From NCBI GenBank assembly GCA_964501335.1, contig CAZCTC010000024.1, forward strand, positions 33,841 to 97,840: 64,000 nucleotides of DNA. Direction: 5' to 3'. The DNA is from CAZCTC01 sp964501335 (GTDB lineage Bacteria > Chloroflexota > Anaerolineae > B4-G1 > SLSP01). Positions 16,330-25,548 of this stretch are shown here, in pieces (positions within the stretch are counted from its first letter, which is position 1; each line of letters opens with the position of its first letter). The notes beneath the pieces are model-generated. The model worked only from the letters and a program-made list of their open reading frames with translations, did no database searches and was not told the DNA's origin. The position numbers and the translations under genes are program-made.

Positions 16330-17043
16330 ATGGCTGAAACTGCAGAAACTCTGATCCGCGTGGCTGACCTGCGCCGCGAATACAAAATGGGCGATCAGGT
16401 TGTCCATGCTCTCGACGGCGTCAGTCTGGAAATCCAGGCCGGCGAATTCACCGGCATCATGGGACCTTCCGGCTCCGGAAAATCCACCCTGCTCTACCTG
16501 CTGGGCGGATTGGACCGGGCCACCGGCGGCCAGATCTGGGTTCATGACCAGGAAATCACCGCCCTGGATGAAAACGATCTGGCCGGCTATCGCGGCAAAA
16601 AGATCGGCTTCATCTTCCAGTCCTTCCACCTGATTCCCTCGATGACCGCCCTGCAAAATGTGGAATTTCCCATGATCTTTTCCCGCATTCCCCCCGACGT
16701 GCGTCGCCAACGAGCCCAGACGCTCCTGGAAACCGTCGGCCTGGAAAACCGGATGCACCACAAACCTACCGAACTCTCCGGGGGCCAGCAACAACGGGTG
16801 GCCATGGCCCGCGCCCTGGTCAACGATCCCCAGATCATTCTCGCCGACGAACCGACGGGGAACCTCGATACCCGCATCGGCGCTGAAGTGATGAACCTGC
16901 TCAAAAAATTGAACGAAGAACAAAAACGGACGATCATCATCGTTTCCCACGACCCCACCCTCACCCGCTACGTCACCCGCGAAATTCGCCTGCTCGATGG
17001 TCAGATCGTCACGCCTCAAAGTAAGGAGTCCAACCATGCGTAA
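16330..17043 (+). CDS. ABC transporter ATPase, LolD/MacB class
   Basis: 237 residues. Walker A GPSGSGKST at about 46-54, Q-loop FIFQSFHLIPSMTALQNVEFP (the key part is FQSFHLIPSMTALQNVE), signature LSGGQQQRVAMARAL, Walker B ILADEPTGNLD, and H-switch IIIVSHDP. The Q-loop and NLD features are typical of the type VII (LolCDE/MacB/FtsE) class that works with FtsX-like permeases, which is what the operon encodes at 18971. It powers mechanotransmission rather than transport through the membrane in known members. It overlaps the next gene by 8 bases. Confidence 0.95.
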   Translation: MAETAETLIRVADLRREYKMGDQVVHALDGVSLEIQAGEFTGIMGPSGSGKSTLLYLLGGLDRATGGQIWVHDQEITALDENDLAGYRGKKIGFIFQSFHLIPSMTALQNVEFPMIFSRIPPDVRRQRAQTLLETVGLENRMHHKPTELSGGQQQRVAMARALVNDPQIILADEPTGNLDTRIGAEVMNLLKKLNEEQKRTIIIVSHDPTLTRYVTREIRLLDGQIVTPQSKESNHA

Positions 17044-18952
17044 ACTGCTTCCTATTCTCTTAGTGGCCCTGCTGGCCTTGCTCAATCCGTTTAATGCACC
17101 ACCCAGAAACGTTGCCGCCCAATCGCCTATTCCACCACCACCCGGGCTAACCTCGATCGAACCTGGTATCCTCTCCAACCAAACCGGCGGCATCATCAGC
17201 GTCTATGGACGCGGTTTTATCACCACCACCACCGTCCGCGTCGTAGGTTACGGTATGCTGACGGTAGAGTTCATTAACACCGGCGCGCTGCGGGCCACCA
17301 TCCCGGCCGGCATCCCTACCGGAGTCTACAGCATCGTCGCCAGCAATGGTCCGGGCTCCGATTCCAATATTCTCAACGGCGCTCTACAAATCACAGCTCC
17401 CAGCATCGCTCCCACCGCCTCGGCCCCCACCCCCGGCCGCCCAATCCTCACCCTCCGCTCCTACTCCATCCAACCCGACAAAGTGCGCCCGGGCCAGGAA
17501 TTCCTGGTCACCCTGGAAATCTACAACAACGGCAGCCGCGCCAGTGAAAACACTCTGGTCACCTTCCCCGGCGGCGCCTTCCTGCCCGTCGGCGAATCCG
17601 GCCACAACCTCTGGCAGATGGGCATCAATGCCACCGCCGTCGTAACGCAGGTAATGCGTGTCCCCAGTACGATCGCCTCCGGCATCCAAAGCCTGCAGGT
17701 CGTCCTGAGCGGCAATGATTTCGAAGGAACGCACTACGATTATCCGCAGACCATCGGCGTCGAAACGATCGGCAACACCGGCGGAACCGGCACCGCCACC
17801 GGCGCCCCCAAACTGGTCATCGAAAATGTCAAAATCACGCCGGAAATCGTCGGCCCCGGCAACCCCTTCACCGTCACCATGACCCTCGGCAACCACGGTC
17901 GCCGCACCGCCACCAATGTGGTCGTCGGAACCAGCGGCGCGCTCGCTATCCCCGCTGAGGGCAGCAATATGGTCGCCGCCCCCCAGATCCAGATCGACAA
18001 AACCGCAGTGGTAACCCTCCCCCTGATCCTCGGCGAAGCCGAAAAGGGCGGCCGCCAGAACCTGACCATTGCCCTGCAATACAGCGATCCCTCCGGCGGC
18101 AATTATACGGACCAGCAAAATGTCGGGCTGGACATCAACACCAGCCTCGCCAACCGCCCCCAGTTGCTGATCGCCGGCTATGAAACGGCCCCGAACGTCC
18201 TCTCGCCGGGCGACCGCTTCACCCTCACCCTGAGCCTCTCCAATGTCGGCGGCGGCGATGCCCAACGGCTCCTGGTCTCCCTCGGGGGGGAAGGCGGCGA
18301 AAAACTGGAAAACTTCGTCCCGGTCGACTCGAGCAATGTCCGCTTCCTGCAACGGCTCAACGCCGGCACCACGATCACAGTCACCCACATGCTTATTGTC
18401 GACGGCAAAGCCGAACCCAAAGCCTACAACCTGCCCATCGCCCTGGCCTACGACGACGCCCGCGGCAATCGCAAAACCGAAATCCAACGGATCAGTATGA
18501 TGGTCTTCCGCCGTCCCCAGTTCCAGGCCAAATTCTCCCAACCCATGGAAGGGATGGCCATGGTCGGCATGCCGTTCTCCTTACCGATCGAAGTCGTCAA
18601 CATCGGCACCTCGCGCATCAATGTGCCATCGCTGGAAGCCCAAAGCGACAAGCTACAGATCGAAAACAGCTCCATCTACGTCGGCAACCTGGAACCCGGC
18701 AGCTCCTGGCTGCTGGACAGCGCTATGGCCACCGCCAGTGAAAGCGGGCCGGTCGAAGTGAATGTGTTGATCCACTACCTGGACGACTTCAACCAGCCCC
18801 AGGTCCTCACCCAAACCCTCTCGCTGGACGTGATGGAAGCCCCGCAAATCGATCCCAACCAGCCTACCGGCCCCACCGAACCGGAACCTTCCGGCTCTTT
18901 CCTGGACAGCGTCGGCCGCTTCTTCATGGGCCTGCTGGGCCTGGGCAGCTAA
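17036..18952 (+). CDS. Secreted IPT/TIG and CARDB-type adhesion-like protein, probable extracellular partner of the ABC system
   Basis: 638 residues from ATG 17036 (AAGGAG upstream), overlapping the ATPase gene. Signal peptide at residues 1-29 (LLPILLVALLALLNPF). Residues about 40-120 are an IPT/TIG beta-sandwich (PGILSNQTGGIISVYGRGF). Then come four CARDB-like sandwiches, each starting with a variant of PxxVxPGxxFxxTxxLxN (IQPDKVRPGQEFLVTLEIYN, KITPEIVGPGNPFTVTMTLG, APNVLSPGDRFTLTLSLSN) at about 150, 275 and 385, plus a fourth near 510. The C-terminus is a short hydrophobic segment (FLDSVGRFFMGLLGLGS). It occupies the place of MacA in MacAB systems but has no coiled coil or lipoyl domain, so it is not MacA. 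Confidence 0.85.
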   Translation: MRKLLPILLVALLALLNPFNAPPRNVAAQSPIPPPPGLTSIEPGILSNQTGGIISVYGRGFITTTTVRVVGYGMLTVEFINTGALRATIPAGIPTGVYSIVASNGPGSDSNILNGALQITAPSIAPTASAPTPGRPILTLRSYSIQPDKVRPGQEFLVTLEIYNNGSRASENTLVTFPGGAFLPVGESGHNLWQMGINATAVVTQVMRVPSTIASGIQSLQVVLSGNDFEGTHYDYPQTIGVETIGNTGGTGTATGAPKLVIENVKITPEIVGPGNPFTVTMTLGNHGRRTATNVVVGTSGALAIPAEGSNMVAAPQIQIDKTAVVTLPLILGEAEKGGRQNLTIALQYSDPSGGNYTDQQNVGLDINTSLANRPQLLIAGYETAPNVLSPGDRFTLTLSLSNVGGGDAQRLLVSLGGEGGEKLENFVPVDSSNVRFLQRLNAGTTITVTHMLIVDGKAEPKAYNLPIALAYDDARGNRKTEIQRISMMVFRRPQFQAKFSQPMEGMAMVGMPFSLPIEVVNIGTSRINVPSLEAQSDKLQIENSSIYVGNLEPGSSWLLDSAMATASESGPVEVNVLIHYLDDFNQPQVLTQTLSLDVMEAPQIDPNQPTGPTEPEPSGSFLDSVGRFFMGLLGLGS

Positions 18953-18970
18953 ACCGAAACGAGGATCGAA

Positions 18971-20287
18971 ATGACTGTACGCGACCTGTTAAGACTGGTC
19001 CTGAGCAACTTGCGCCGGATGAAAACCCGCGTTGCCATGACGGCTATAGGAGTCATGATCGGAACGGCAGCCGTCGTGGTTCTCGTTTCCCTGGGCGCCG
19101 GGTTGCAAGAACAGGCAACCCAAAGTCTCTACTCCTTCGGCAGCCTGACCGAACTTCAGGTCTACCAGGAAGGCTCTTTTGGGCCTTCCAACGCCAGCTC
19201 TTCCCAATCCAGCGCCCAAAAACCGGTCTTGAACGACAAAATGCTCGAACAGTTCCGAAAATTGCCCGACGTGGTCGCCGTCACGCCGATGGAAAATGTC
19301 ATGGCCGGAGAAATGCGGCTGGGTAACCAGATGGGGTATGCGCAGATCCTCGGCGTCGATGTAAACGCCTTTGCCAAACTCAACCCCACCCTGGTCAGCG
19401 GCACCCTGGAACTGGGCCACGGACTGCTGGTCGCCGGCGCCAATGTCGGCCAGAACTTTATGGATTACGAAGCCATGCAGCGCGGCGATCCCCCCCCTGA
19501 AATCTTCAATCGCAGCATTAAAATGGTCATCTATCCCCCTACCAGCGACGGCACCATGCCGGTAGCCACCAATCTGCAATATCGGGTCGGCGGAATCCTC
19601 AAATCCCAGGGCTATCTCTATGACTACAGCGTCTTCATCCCTCTGCGAGAAGCTCTTGAGATCAATGCCCGGGTCACCGGCCAACGGCCCAACAAAAACA
19701 AAGACGGCTACAACCAGGTCCTGGTCCGCATCACCGATCCCAACCGCTCGCCGATCGTCGAACAGGCCATCAAAGAGCTGGGATTCAGCGTCCAATCGGC
19801 CCGCGGTATGCTCGATGAGATCAACTCCTTCTTCCGCATCATCCAGGCCGTCCTGGGCGGCATCGGCGCAATCGCCCTGCTGGTCGCAGCCTTCGGCATC
19901 GCCAACACCATGATGATGGCCATTTACGAACGCACCCGGGAAATCGGCTTGATGAAAGCTCTGGGCGCCTCCAACCAGGATGTCATGTCGGTCTTTCTGG
20001 CCGAAGCCGGGGGAATCGGCCTCCTGGGAGGAATTGGCGGCGTACTGTTGGGCATCGGACTGGGCGCCCTGATCAACCTGGTCGGCGGTTCAATGCTGGC
20101 CAGTCAGGGCGGGGGCGGGCTCTTCGGCCCCTCCACCGATGGATCGCCCACCACACTGGCCGTAACCCCCATCTGGCTGCCGATCTTCTCCATCCTCTTC
20201 GCCACCCTCATCGGCATCGCCTCCGGAATCTATCCGGCCCTGCGCGCCGCCGCCCTCAGCCCCATCATCGCCCTGAAATATGAATAA
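18971..20287 (+). CDS. MacB/FtsX-family ABC permease
   Basis: 438 residues; GAGGA upstream of ATG 18971. It has an N-terminal membrane helix (MTAIGVMIGTAAVVVLVSLG), a MacB periplasmic core of about 230 residues rich in Asn/Gln, then three C-terminal helices with FtsX features (GGIGAIALLVAAFGIANTMMM, ERTREIGLMKALGA, YPALRAAALSPIIAL). The ERTREIGxxKAxGA motif is the cytoplasmic coupling helix contacting the ATPase. It works with the ATPase at 16330 as a dimer. The extracellular loop probably contacts the CARDB protein upstream. Confidence 0.94.
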   Translation: MTVRDLLRLVLSNLRRMKTRVAMTAIGVMIGTAAVVVLVSLGAGLQEQATQSLYSFGSLTELQVYQEGSFGPSNASSSQSSAQKPVLNDKMLEQFRKLPDVVAVTPMENVMAGEMRLGNQMGYAQILGVDVNAFAKLNPTLVSGTLELGHGLLVAGANVGQNFMDYEAMQRGDPPPEIFNRSIKMVIYPPTSDGTMPVATNLQYRVGGILKSQGYLYDYSVFIPLREALEINARVTGQRPNKNKDGYNQVLVRITDPNRSPIVEQAIKELGFSVQSARGMLDEINSFFRIIQAVLGGIGAIALLVAAFGIANTMMMAIYERTREIGLMKALGASNQDVMSVFLAEAGGIGLLGGIGGVLLGIGLGALINLVGGSMLASQGGGGLFGPSTDGSPTTLAVTPIWLPIFSILFATLIGIASGIYPALRAAALSPIIALKYE

Positions 20288-20320
20288 AAAGCGGGCAGCA
20301 GCAAGTCGACAGTAGACAAC

Positions 20321-20490
20321 AAAACTCGTTTTTCGGCAGCCTGTGGAGGCCGCCGAAAAACAAAAAAAGCCCATATTTTGGGCGGCTTTCTGAAGCCGCC
20401 CAAAATATGAATAAAAACAACTCTCTCCCCCCCTCCCGCGCGTAGACACTTACCGAAAAAGCCCCCGCTGCGGGACATAAAAACTGTTTT
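20321..20490 (+). repeat. Two variable-stem hairpin elements in tandem
   Basis: Hairpin one is 20328-20361 (GTTTTTCGGCAGCCT, loop GTGG, one mismatch). Hairpin two is perfect: 20372-20388 with 20393-20409 (CATATTTTGGGCGGCTT, loop TCTG), followed by ATAAAAACAACTCTCTCCCC, CCGCGCG and GCTGCGGGACATAAAAACTG. The copy at 40200 ends with the same GGGACRTAAAAACTGTTTTTAATC sequence, quoted as GTAAAAACTGTTTTTAATC there. Confidence 0.85.
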
Positions 20491-20524
20491 TAATCCATAC
20501 TCATGAACAACCGCATAGGTCAAA

Positions 20525-20562
20525 AAAGATCGCGCTATCCCTAACGGGATAGCGCGATCTTT
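20525..20562 (-). terminator. Strong intrinsic terminator of the C25 protease gene (probably bidirectional)
   Basis: A 17-bp perfect stem, AAAGATCGCGCTATCCC with loop TAAC, is followed on the minus strand by TTTTTTG. It is 17 bases past the protease stop. Confidence 0.9.
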
Positions 20563-20578
20563 CACCCAAGAAAACCAA

Positions 20579-23500
20579 TTACTTGGTTCGTACCACAATG
20601 GGCAAATAAGTAAAAATATTGCCCCGTACCGAAACCGAAGTCGTCGCCGTCACCGCCCCCAGCGAATTGCTCGCCGTCACCATCGCCGTGTAATTCCCGG
20701 CAACAAGATAGCGATGTTTGACCACGCCCCCGACGCCCGTCTCACCATCACCGAAGGCCCAGGTATAAGTCACGGGAGAACCCGCCGTAATCGTTGCCGA
20801 GAAGCTCGTTTCCTGGCCCAGACTCGTCACACCGCTGCTCCAGGCACTCACCCCCGTAATCGGCGCCAAAACCTCCGACACCGTAAAGGCATTCTGCACG
20901 ACCGTCGGCTGGCAATCGCCATTGTAAATCGTCAGCGCGTAAGCCCCGCCCGCCATCCCGGCCGGCACAATCGCCGTCAACGTCGTCGAATTGACCAACG
21001 TACTCGACAACCAGGTATTGCCCAGCTTCAAGGCCGGAACTTCGCTGAATCCGGTGCCGGTGATCGTAAGCGTCGTCACCGCCGTAGAGAGAGCCCCGCC
21101 CGGCGCCACACTCTCCACCGTCGCCGGAGCCGCCAGAGCCATCGGCGCGCTGATCGCCACATCGTCGATGAACCAACCGGTATCGCCCGTAGAGCTGTCA
21201 CAGCCCAACCGCCAACGCAGCAACACCGCCTGTCCACCATAGGAACTGAGATCCACCGTCACCTTGGTCCAGGTCACCAGATCCGTAATCCAGGCATTTC
21301 GCCCACCCAGGGGGTTGTTGTACGCGGAACTCACCGTACCGTTATAGCCGCCGCTCGTAATGCGCGGCCCCAGGTCGATCCAGGAGCTTCCCCCATCCGT
21401 TGAAATTTCCAACACCGCTCCGTCATAACCGGTGCTGGTGCCTTCAAAAGCATATTTATGCCAGAAAGTCAGTTCGCTATTGTTATCCAACGTGATCGGA
21501 GTCGTCGTCCAAAGCCGGCTGTCGGTTACCGTGGCATCATCAGGAACCAACCAGGCATTGGCCCCGCCGTGCGAACTCGTACTGACAATCGCCCATCGGT
21601 CCGTTCCCGAAGCGGCTTGATGCGACCACTTGCCCGCACCGGCTTCCATATCGTCAATAAAGAGATTGGCCCGGGACATCACCGCAAAATGCCACGGTTC
21701 AGCCCAATCACCGGCCCCGCAGATATTGCTCGATTGCGCCTGCCACCAGTAACAACGGCCGCTTTCCAGTATCGTAGAGGAAGTGTAATCCAAACCGGAA
21801 AGGTTGCTCACATCGACCACCGTCGGCGCAAAGAAGGGCGTCCGCGCCAACCGGAAACGATATTGATCGGCCAGCGCAACAGCTCCCCATTGGAAAGCCG
21901 GCGCAAAAGCCGTATTCGTCATCCCCTCCGTCGGCGTGATCAAAACCGGCGCAGTCGGCGATACTTTCGCCACCCGCAGATGGATCAATCCGGTCTGGGT
22001 CAGGCTGACATGATCGGTAGCCGTGACCGTCAACGTGTAATCCCCACCCGCCACTGCCGGAGAGACATTCAAGGTCAACGTTGCCGTAAAGGGCGCCTGG
22101 AAAGAAGCCGGCACGATTCCGGCCGTAATGCCGGCGGGCAGAGGTCCGACCGTCAACTCCACAGTGCTGGAATAATCCCGTAGACTCTCAATGCGGACCG
22201 ACGTTGTCAAGACACCACTGTTGCAGATCGAGAGCTGACTCGGAGTCACGCTCAAAGCAAATGAAGGCCGCTCGGGATCCAGGAAAATGCGCACCGAAGG
22301 ATCACCGAAGACCTGATAGGCTTCCCAGTAATACCGGGCACTATCCGAATAGGCCGTCTCCACAGCCCGCAGCCCGAAATCGGTCATGGCTGCGACATCG
22401 GGATGCTCTACCCCGGCCACAAACAGGGAATCGAACATCTTCTTTTCCAGGACATCGTCTTCGTCCCAGTAGGTATTGTGAGAAGAGGCCCACATCACCA
22501 GGGCGCCTTTGTTTTCCTGCAGCACCCAGGTCTCAGCATAGCACTCTGTCTGATTGAAGGAGCCGGTCACACAGGCATGGCTGGCCACGAAAGGCGTCAC
22601 GCCCGTCGCATTCAACGCCTGCACCTGAGCCTGAGAATAGGAAACATTGCCGTCGGCCCAACCGGTCTCGCTGCCGTGCCCGGAATAGATAATGGCCCAG
22701 CGGCCGTCGTTCGCCGCATTGGTAATGTTCGTCGCCGTCCCATTAGTCCCCACACAGTAGATCTTGTCCCCACCGACCTGCGGATCGCTGGGGAAGATCC
22801 CCGTATACCCCTTCGGTCCGGTATGAGTGCTGATCACATAATTATGGGTCGGCTCGGCAACCTGATAATTATCGCAGGTGGCAATAAAAGCCGCTTTCTT
22901 TAACCACGGCTCCGTCCCCACCAGTTGAGCATAGGCCACATACTTGTTGACCATCGCCGTCGTCTGAGCCGCCGAACGCACCGGGAAGCGCCCCCGGCCA
23001 ACATCGGGATGCCAGTCGGACGTCCCATCCATCGTATAGTAGTAGAGATCGGTATACTTTCCGGAACTCTCCACGCTGCTCCAGGCCGGAATGGTATCCG
23101 TATCCCCGACCAGCAACACGTAGCTCGGCCGAACCGACCAGGAATCATAAGCCGTCTGGATATAGGTCTTGATCTGTTCCTTGGTCGAGCCGGGTAACTG
23201 AGAAAGTTTCGTCACCGTGACATCAAAACCACGCGCCTGCTGCAACTGCACAAAAGGCTGCAAAGCATCGTAATAGGCATCGGCCACAATGATCAGATAA
23301 CCCAGAGCCGTCGTCTTGGGAGTCGCCTGCCCCAGATTGTAGTTCAACACCTGAGGTGCCAGGCTGTTGTCGAAGAGCGGTGAAGCGTACTTCGTCCGAT
23401 TCGACAACGACACGGCCACATTCGATCCGCTCAACTGCAAGCGGAAATGGACCTGCTGATAGAAGCGCACTTTCCCCGCAGCCGGATCATAGGCCACCGG

Positions 23501-24097
23501 TCGCACTTCCACCGAGACAAGCCGATGGCCGCGTACCACATACGGTTGCCCCACCACAATCAGAGCATCCGGAGCAAAACCGGCCCGGGCATAGATCTGC
23601 TGATCCAGAGCAAAAGGAGGCGTCCCGCCCGGCAGCTTCACCGCCGGCGCCTGGCGCGGATAAAGACGTTCCAGCTTCAGCTCATTCAACGTGGATTCCG
23701 TCATTTTGGAATCCAGCACTTCCACTTTGACCGAAGCGCCCCAGGGAATTTCAACTTCCTGGCGCAGCACCGGCAAATCGGGCGCCCCGACCGCAGCAAA
23801 GTGGCTGTAACCATCCCCGCTCAGGCGGGTATAAGCCGTTCCGTTCACCGTGACCGTCTCAAACTGGCAGCCCGGCAGGTCGGCCGACAATTCCAGGTGA
23901 CGAAGATCCGCCTGGAGCAGATTCATCTCAGGAGTCTCGGCTCCGGTTCTCTCACCAAAAGGCAACCACCCCGCTCCGGTCACCGGGGCAGCCTGCAAAG
24001 CAGCCGGATTCCAGCCTCCAACGCCTGAAAGAAGCAGGCCAAGTAGCAGAGCAAAAGTTACCCTGCCCAATACAGAAATTCTCATCTGCGTCTTCAT
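20579..24097 (-). CDS. Secreted C25-family (gingipain-like) cysteine protease with jelly-roll, IPT/TIG and PKD domains
   Basis: 1172 residues from ATG 24095-24097 (GGAGGACGATCG before it; a longer frame to 24169 lacks a site). Signal peptide 1-36. A C25 propeptide-like region follows (residues about 55-190), then the catalytic domain at about 265-610 with GYLIIVADAYYDALQPFV, LLVGDTDTIPAW, catalytic His in IIYSGHGSETGWA and catalytic Cys in FVASHACVTGSFN. After it come an Ig-like domain, a fibronectin-like segment, a MAM-like jelly roll (FIDDMEAGAGKWS to GDTGWFIDDVAIS), an IPT/TIG domain and a PKD domain (WAFGDGE). The tail is FTYLPIVVRTK. It is an extracellular protease of broad role (nutrition or self-processing); no type IX sorting domain is visible. 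Confidence 0.92.
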   Translation of the reverse strand: MKTQMRISVLGRVTFALLLGLLLSGVGGWNPAALQAAPVTGAGWLPFGERTGAETPEMNLLQADLRHLELSADLPGCQFETVTVNGTAYTRLSGDGYSHFAAVGAPDLPVLRQEVEIPWGASVKVEVLDSKMTESTLNELKLERLYPRQAPAVKLPGGTPPFALDQQIYARAGFAPDALIVVGQPYVVRGHRLVSVEVRPVAYDPAAGKVRFYQQVHFRLQLSGSNVAVSLSNRTKYASPLFDNSLAPQVLNYNLGQATPKTTALGYLIIVADAYYDALQPFVQLQQARGFDVTVTKLSQLPGSTKEQIKTYIQTAYDSWSVRPSYVLLVGDTDTIPAWSSVESSGKYTDLYYYTMDGTSDWHPDVGRGRFPVRSAAQTTAMVNKYVAYAQLVGTEPWLKKAAFIATCDNYQVAEPTHNYVISTHTGPKGYTGIFPSDPQVGGDKIYCVGTNGTATNITNAANDGRWAIIYSGHGSETGWADGNVSYSQAQVQALNATGVTPFVASHACVTGSFNQTECYAETWVLQENKGALVMWASSHNTYWDEDDVLEKKMFDSLFVAGVEHPDVAAMTDFGLRAVETAYSDSARYYWEAYQVFGDPSVRIFLDPERPSFALSVTPSQLSICNSGVLTTSVRIESLRDYSSTVELTVGPLPAGITAGIVPASFQAPFTATLTLNVSPAVAGGDYTLTVTATDHVSLTQTGLIHLRVAKVSPTAPVLITPTEGMTNTAFAPAFQWGAVALADQYRFRLARTPFFAPTVVDVSNLSGLDYTSSTILESGRCYWWQAQSSNICGAGDWAEPWHFAVMSRANLFIDDMEAGAGKWSHQAASGTDRWAIVSTSSHGGANAWLVPDDATVTDSRLWTTTPITLDNNSELTFWHKYAFEGTSTGYDGAVLEISTDGGSSWIDLGPRITSGGYNGTVSSAYNNPLGGRNAWITDLVTWTKVTVDLSSYGGQAVLLRWRLGCDSSTGDTGWFIDDVAISAPMALAAPATVESVAPGGALSTAVTTLTITGTGFSEVPALKLGNTWLSSTLVNSTTLTAIVPAGMAGGAYALTIYNGDCQPTVVQNAFTVSEVLAPITGVSAWSSGVTSLGQETSFSATITAGSPVTYTWAFGDGETGVGGVVKHRYLVAGNYTAMVTASNSLGAVTATTSVSVRGNIFTYLPIVVRTK

Positions 24098-24290
24098 CGA
24101 TCGTCCTCCACAAGAAAAAATCAAAGGGTGGCTCAGAGGATTGCCATCCAATAAGAAAGCGGGGTCCATCTTTTGGAAGGCCCCGCGATCCTACACTATA
24201 AAATAGCCAACAGCTTTACCGTGAAAAACTTTAATAAAATTTTTACGATCTGTGCAGTTATTCGTAGGAGCGGTTAACGGCCGGTTTTTT

Positions 24291-24435
24291 GCGTCTCGCA
24301 ACAGGCACTTTCCATGTAAGGAACAACGCGCTGGATGGAAAGAGAGTATTTTTTGTTTGTATTTTCGCGCGCATCAGAATGCGCGCGAAAATACTGGCCT
24401 TTTCTCTCACTTTTACGAATTAACTGCACGGATCT
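24291..24435 (-). repeat. Variable-stem hairpin element, minus orientation
   Basis: GCGTCTCGCAACAGG, CAACGCGCTGGATGG and AGAGAGTATTTTTTG lead into the stem 24359-24374 (GTATTTTCGCGCGCAT, loop CAGA), perfectly paired with 24379-24394, followed by GGCCTTTTCTCTC. It lies upstream of the protease gene and so is not a terminator for it. Confidence 0.85.
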
Positions 24436-24478
24436 TTTTTATTTTTCGCGCCCCGTAGGAGCGCGAAAAATAAAAAAA
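24436..24478 (-). terminator. Hairpin with T-run after the GNAT gene
   Basis: TTTTTATTTTTCGCGC pairs with GCGCGAAAAATAAAAA around a short CCCGTAGGA loop. It is 5 bases beyond the GNAT stop and followed by T-rich sequence on the minus strand, so it probably ends that transcript. It may be a shortened element copy. Confidence 0.65.
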
Positions 24479-24482
24479 GAAA

Positions 24483-25433
24483 TCACAACCGCCGGCTATA
24501 CATCAACACCCGTCCCGTTTCCCTGAACCCCAAAGAACGATATAAATCCCAGGCCGCTGTTGAGCGCGGCTCCACCGGGCCGATCACCACACAACTCGCG
24601 CCCCGGTCGCGCATCGCCTGCATCCCATCACGTACCACCGCTTTGGCCAGCCCCAAACGCCGGAACCGGGGATTGGTTCCCACCGGTTCAAACTCCCCCA
24701 CCCCATTGACCGAATCAAGCCAGCCCAGCGCAAAAGCCGCGAACTCTCCCGTCGGCGCCACGGCCACCCGATCCAATAACGGCGTATACCCCGGCATCTG
24801 CATCAACTGACTGTAACCATCGACCGTAATCCGGGAAGGCGCAAAAGCCGCCCGATGCACCTCGGTCCGCAAGGTCACTTCCGGTAGACCGGTAACCGCA
24901 CGTAAAACAAAATCATCCGGCGCCGGCACCACCGGTAACGCTCCATCCAGCGAATGCCAGAGCAAAATGGCATCGTTGTCTTCCTTGAAAAAACCGCGAT
25001 GCGTCAGCGCCGCAATCTGCGACTCATCATCCGCATAAACCCCTACATCCGTGCTCAACTGCCCCCCTGGACCAAAAGGAGCACCATAACGGGCCCGTTG
25101 CCAGTATCGCTCTACCCAGGTCAACATCTGATCTTCCAGGCCACTGCCGCGCGCCCGGGGATGCACCTGAAATTCGAAAAAGAGCGGACTCCGCCCGCCA
25201 TCTTCCCGGGGACCGGGAGGCGTGACCACGGCAAATCCCAACAACTCACCGCCGTTGGACTCCCATAATTGAACTGTCTGACTCAAATCGTACCGAATAG
25301 AATGAAGGAAAAAACGCCAGACCAAATCCCCCACGTGCCAGCAACTATGCCCTAAACCGGCACGCATCGAAATTAAGAAAGCGCGTAACTTCATCAAATC
25401 ATCGGGGCCCTGGTAGGGATGGGTATTCGTCAT
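24483..25433 (-). CDS. Two-domain GNAT-family N-acetyltransferase
   Basis: 316 residues from ATG 25431-25433 with AGGAGGAG upstream. Two GNAT-like halves are seen: the first ends near VHPRARGSGLEDQML (acetyl-CoA pyrophosphate-loop variant R-A-R-G-S-G), the second has TNPRFRRLGLAKAVVRDGM (R-R-L-G-L-A) then a SLGFRETGRVLMYSRRL end. The second half keeps the best CoA-binding loop. Tandem GNAT proteins of this kind acetylate small molecules (for example mycothiol- or aminoglycoside-type substrates in other phyla); the substrate here is unknown. It is transcribed away from xseA with a 115-bp gap. Confidence 0.88.
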   Translation of the reverse strand: MTNTHPYQGPDDLMKLRAFLISMRAGLGHSCWHVGDLVWRFFLHSIRYDLSQTVQLWESNGGELLGFAVVTPPGPREDGGRSPLFFEFQVHPRARGSGLEDQMLTWVERYWQRARYGAPFGPGGQLSTDVGVYADDESQIAALTHRGFFKEDNDAILLWHSLDGALPVVPAPDDFVLRAVTGLPEVTLRTEVHRAAFAPSRITVDGYSQLMQMPGYTPLLDRVAVAPTGEFAAFALGWLDSVNGVGEFEPVGTNPRFRRLGLAKAVVRDGMQAMRDRGASCVVIGPVEPRSTAAWDLYRSLGFRETGRVLMYSRRL

Positions 25434-25548
25434 CCAGACTCCTCCTGACCTCTTGATTTTTTTAACCCGGACTCTCTATATGATAATGCAGGTTATCGGC
25501 TTTGAGAAAACTTTTTAATTCCCAGTTTATTTTAGTATTCCCGACCCT

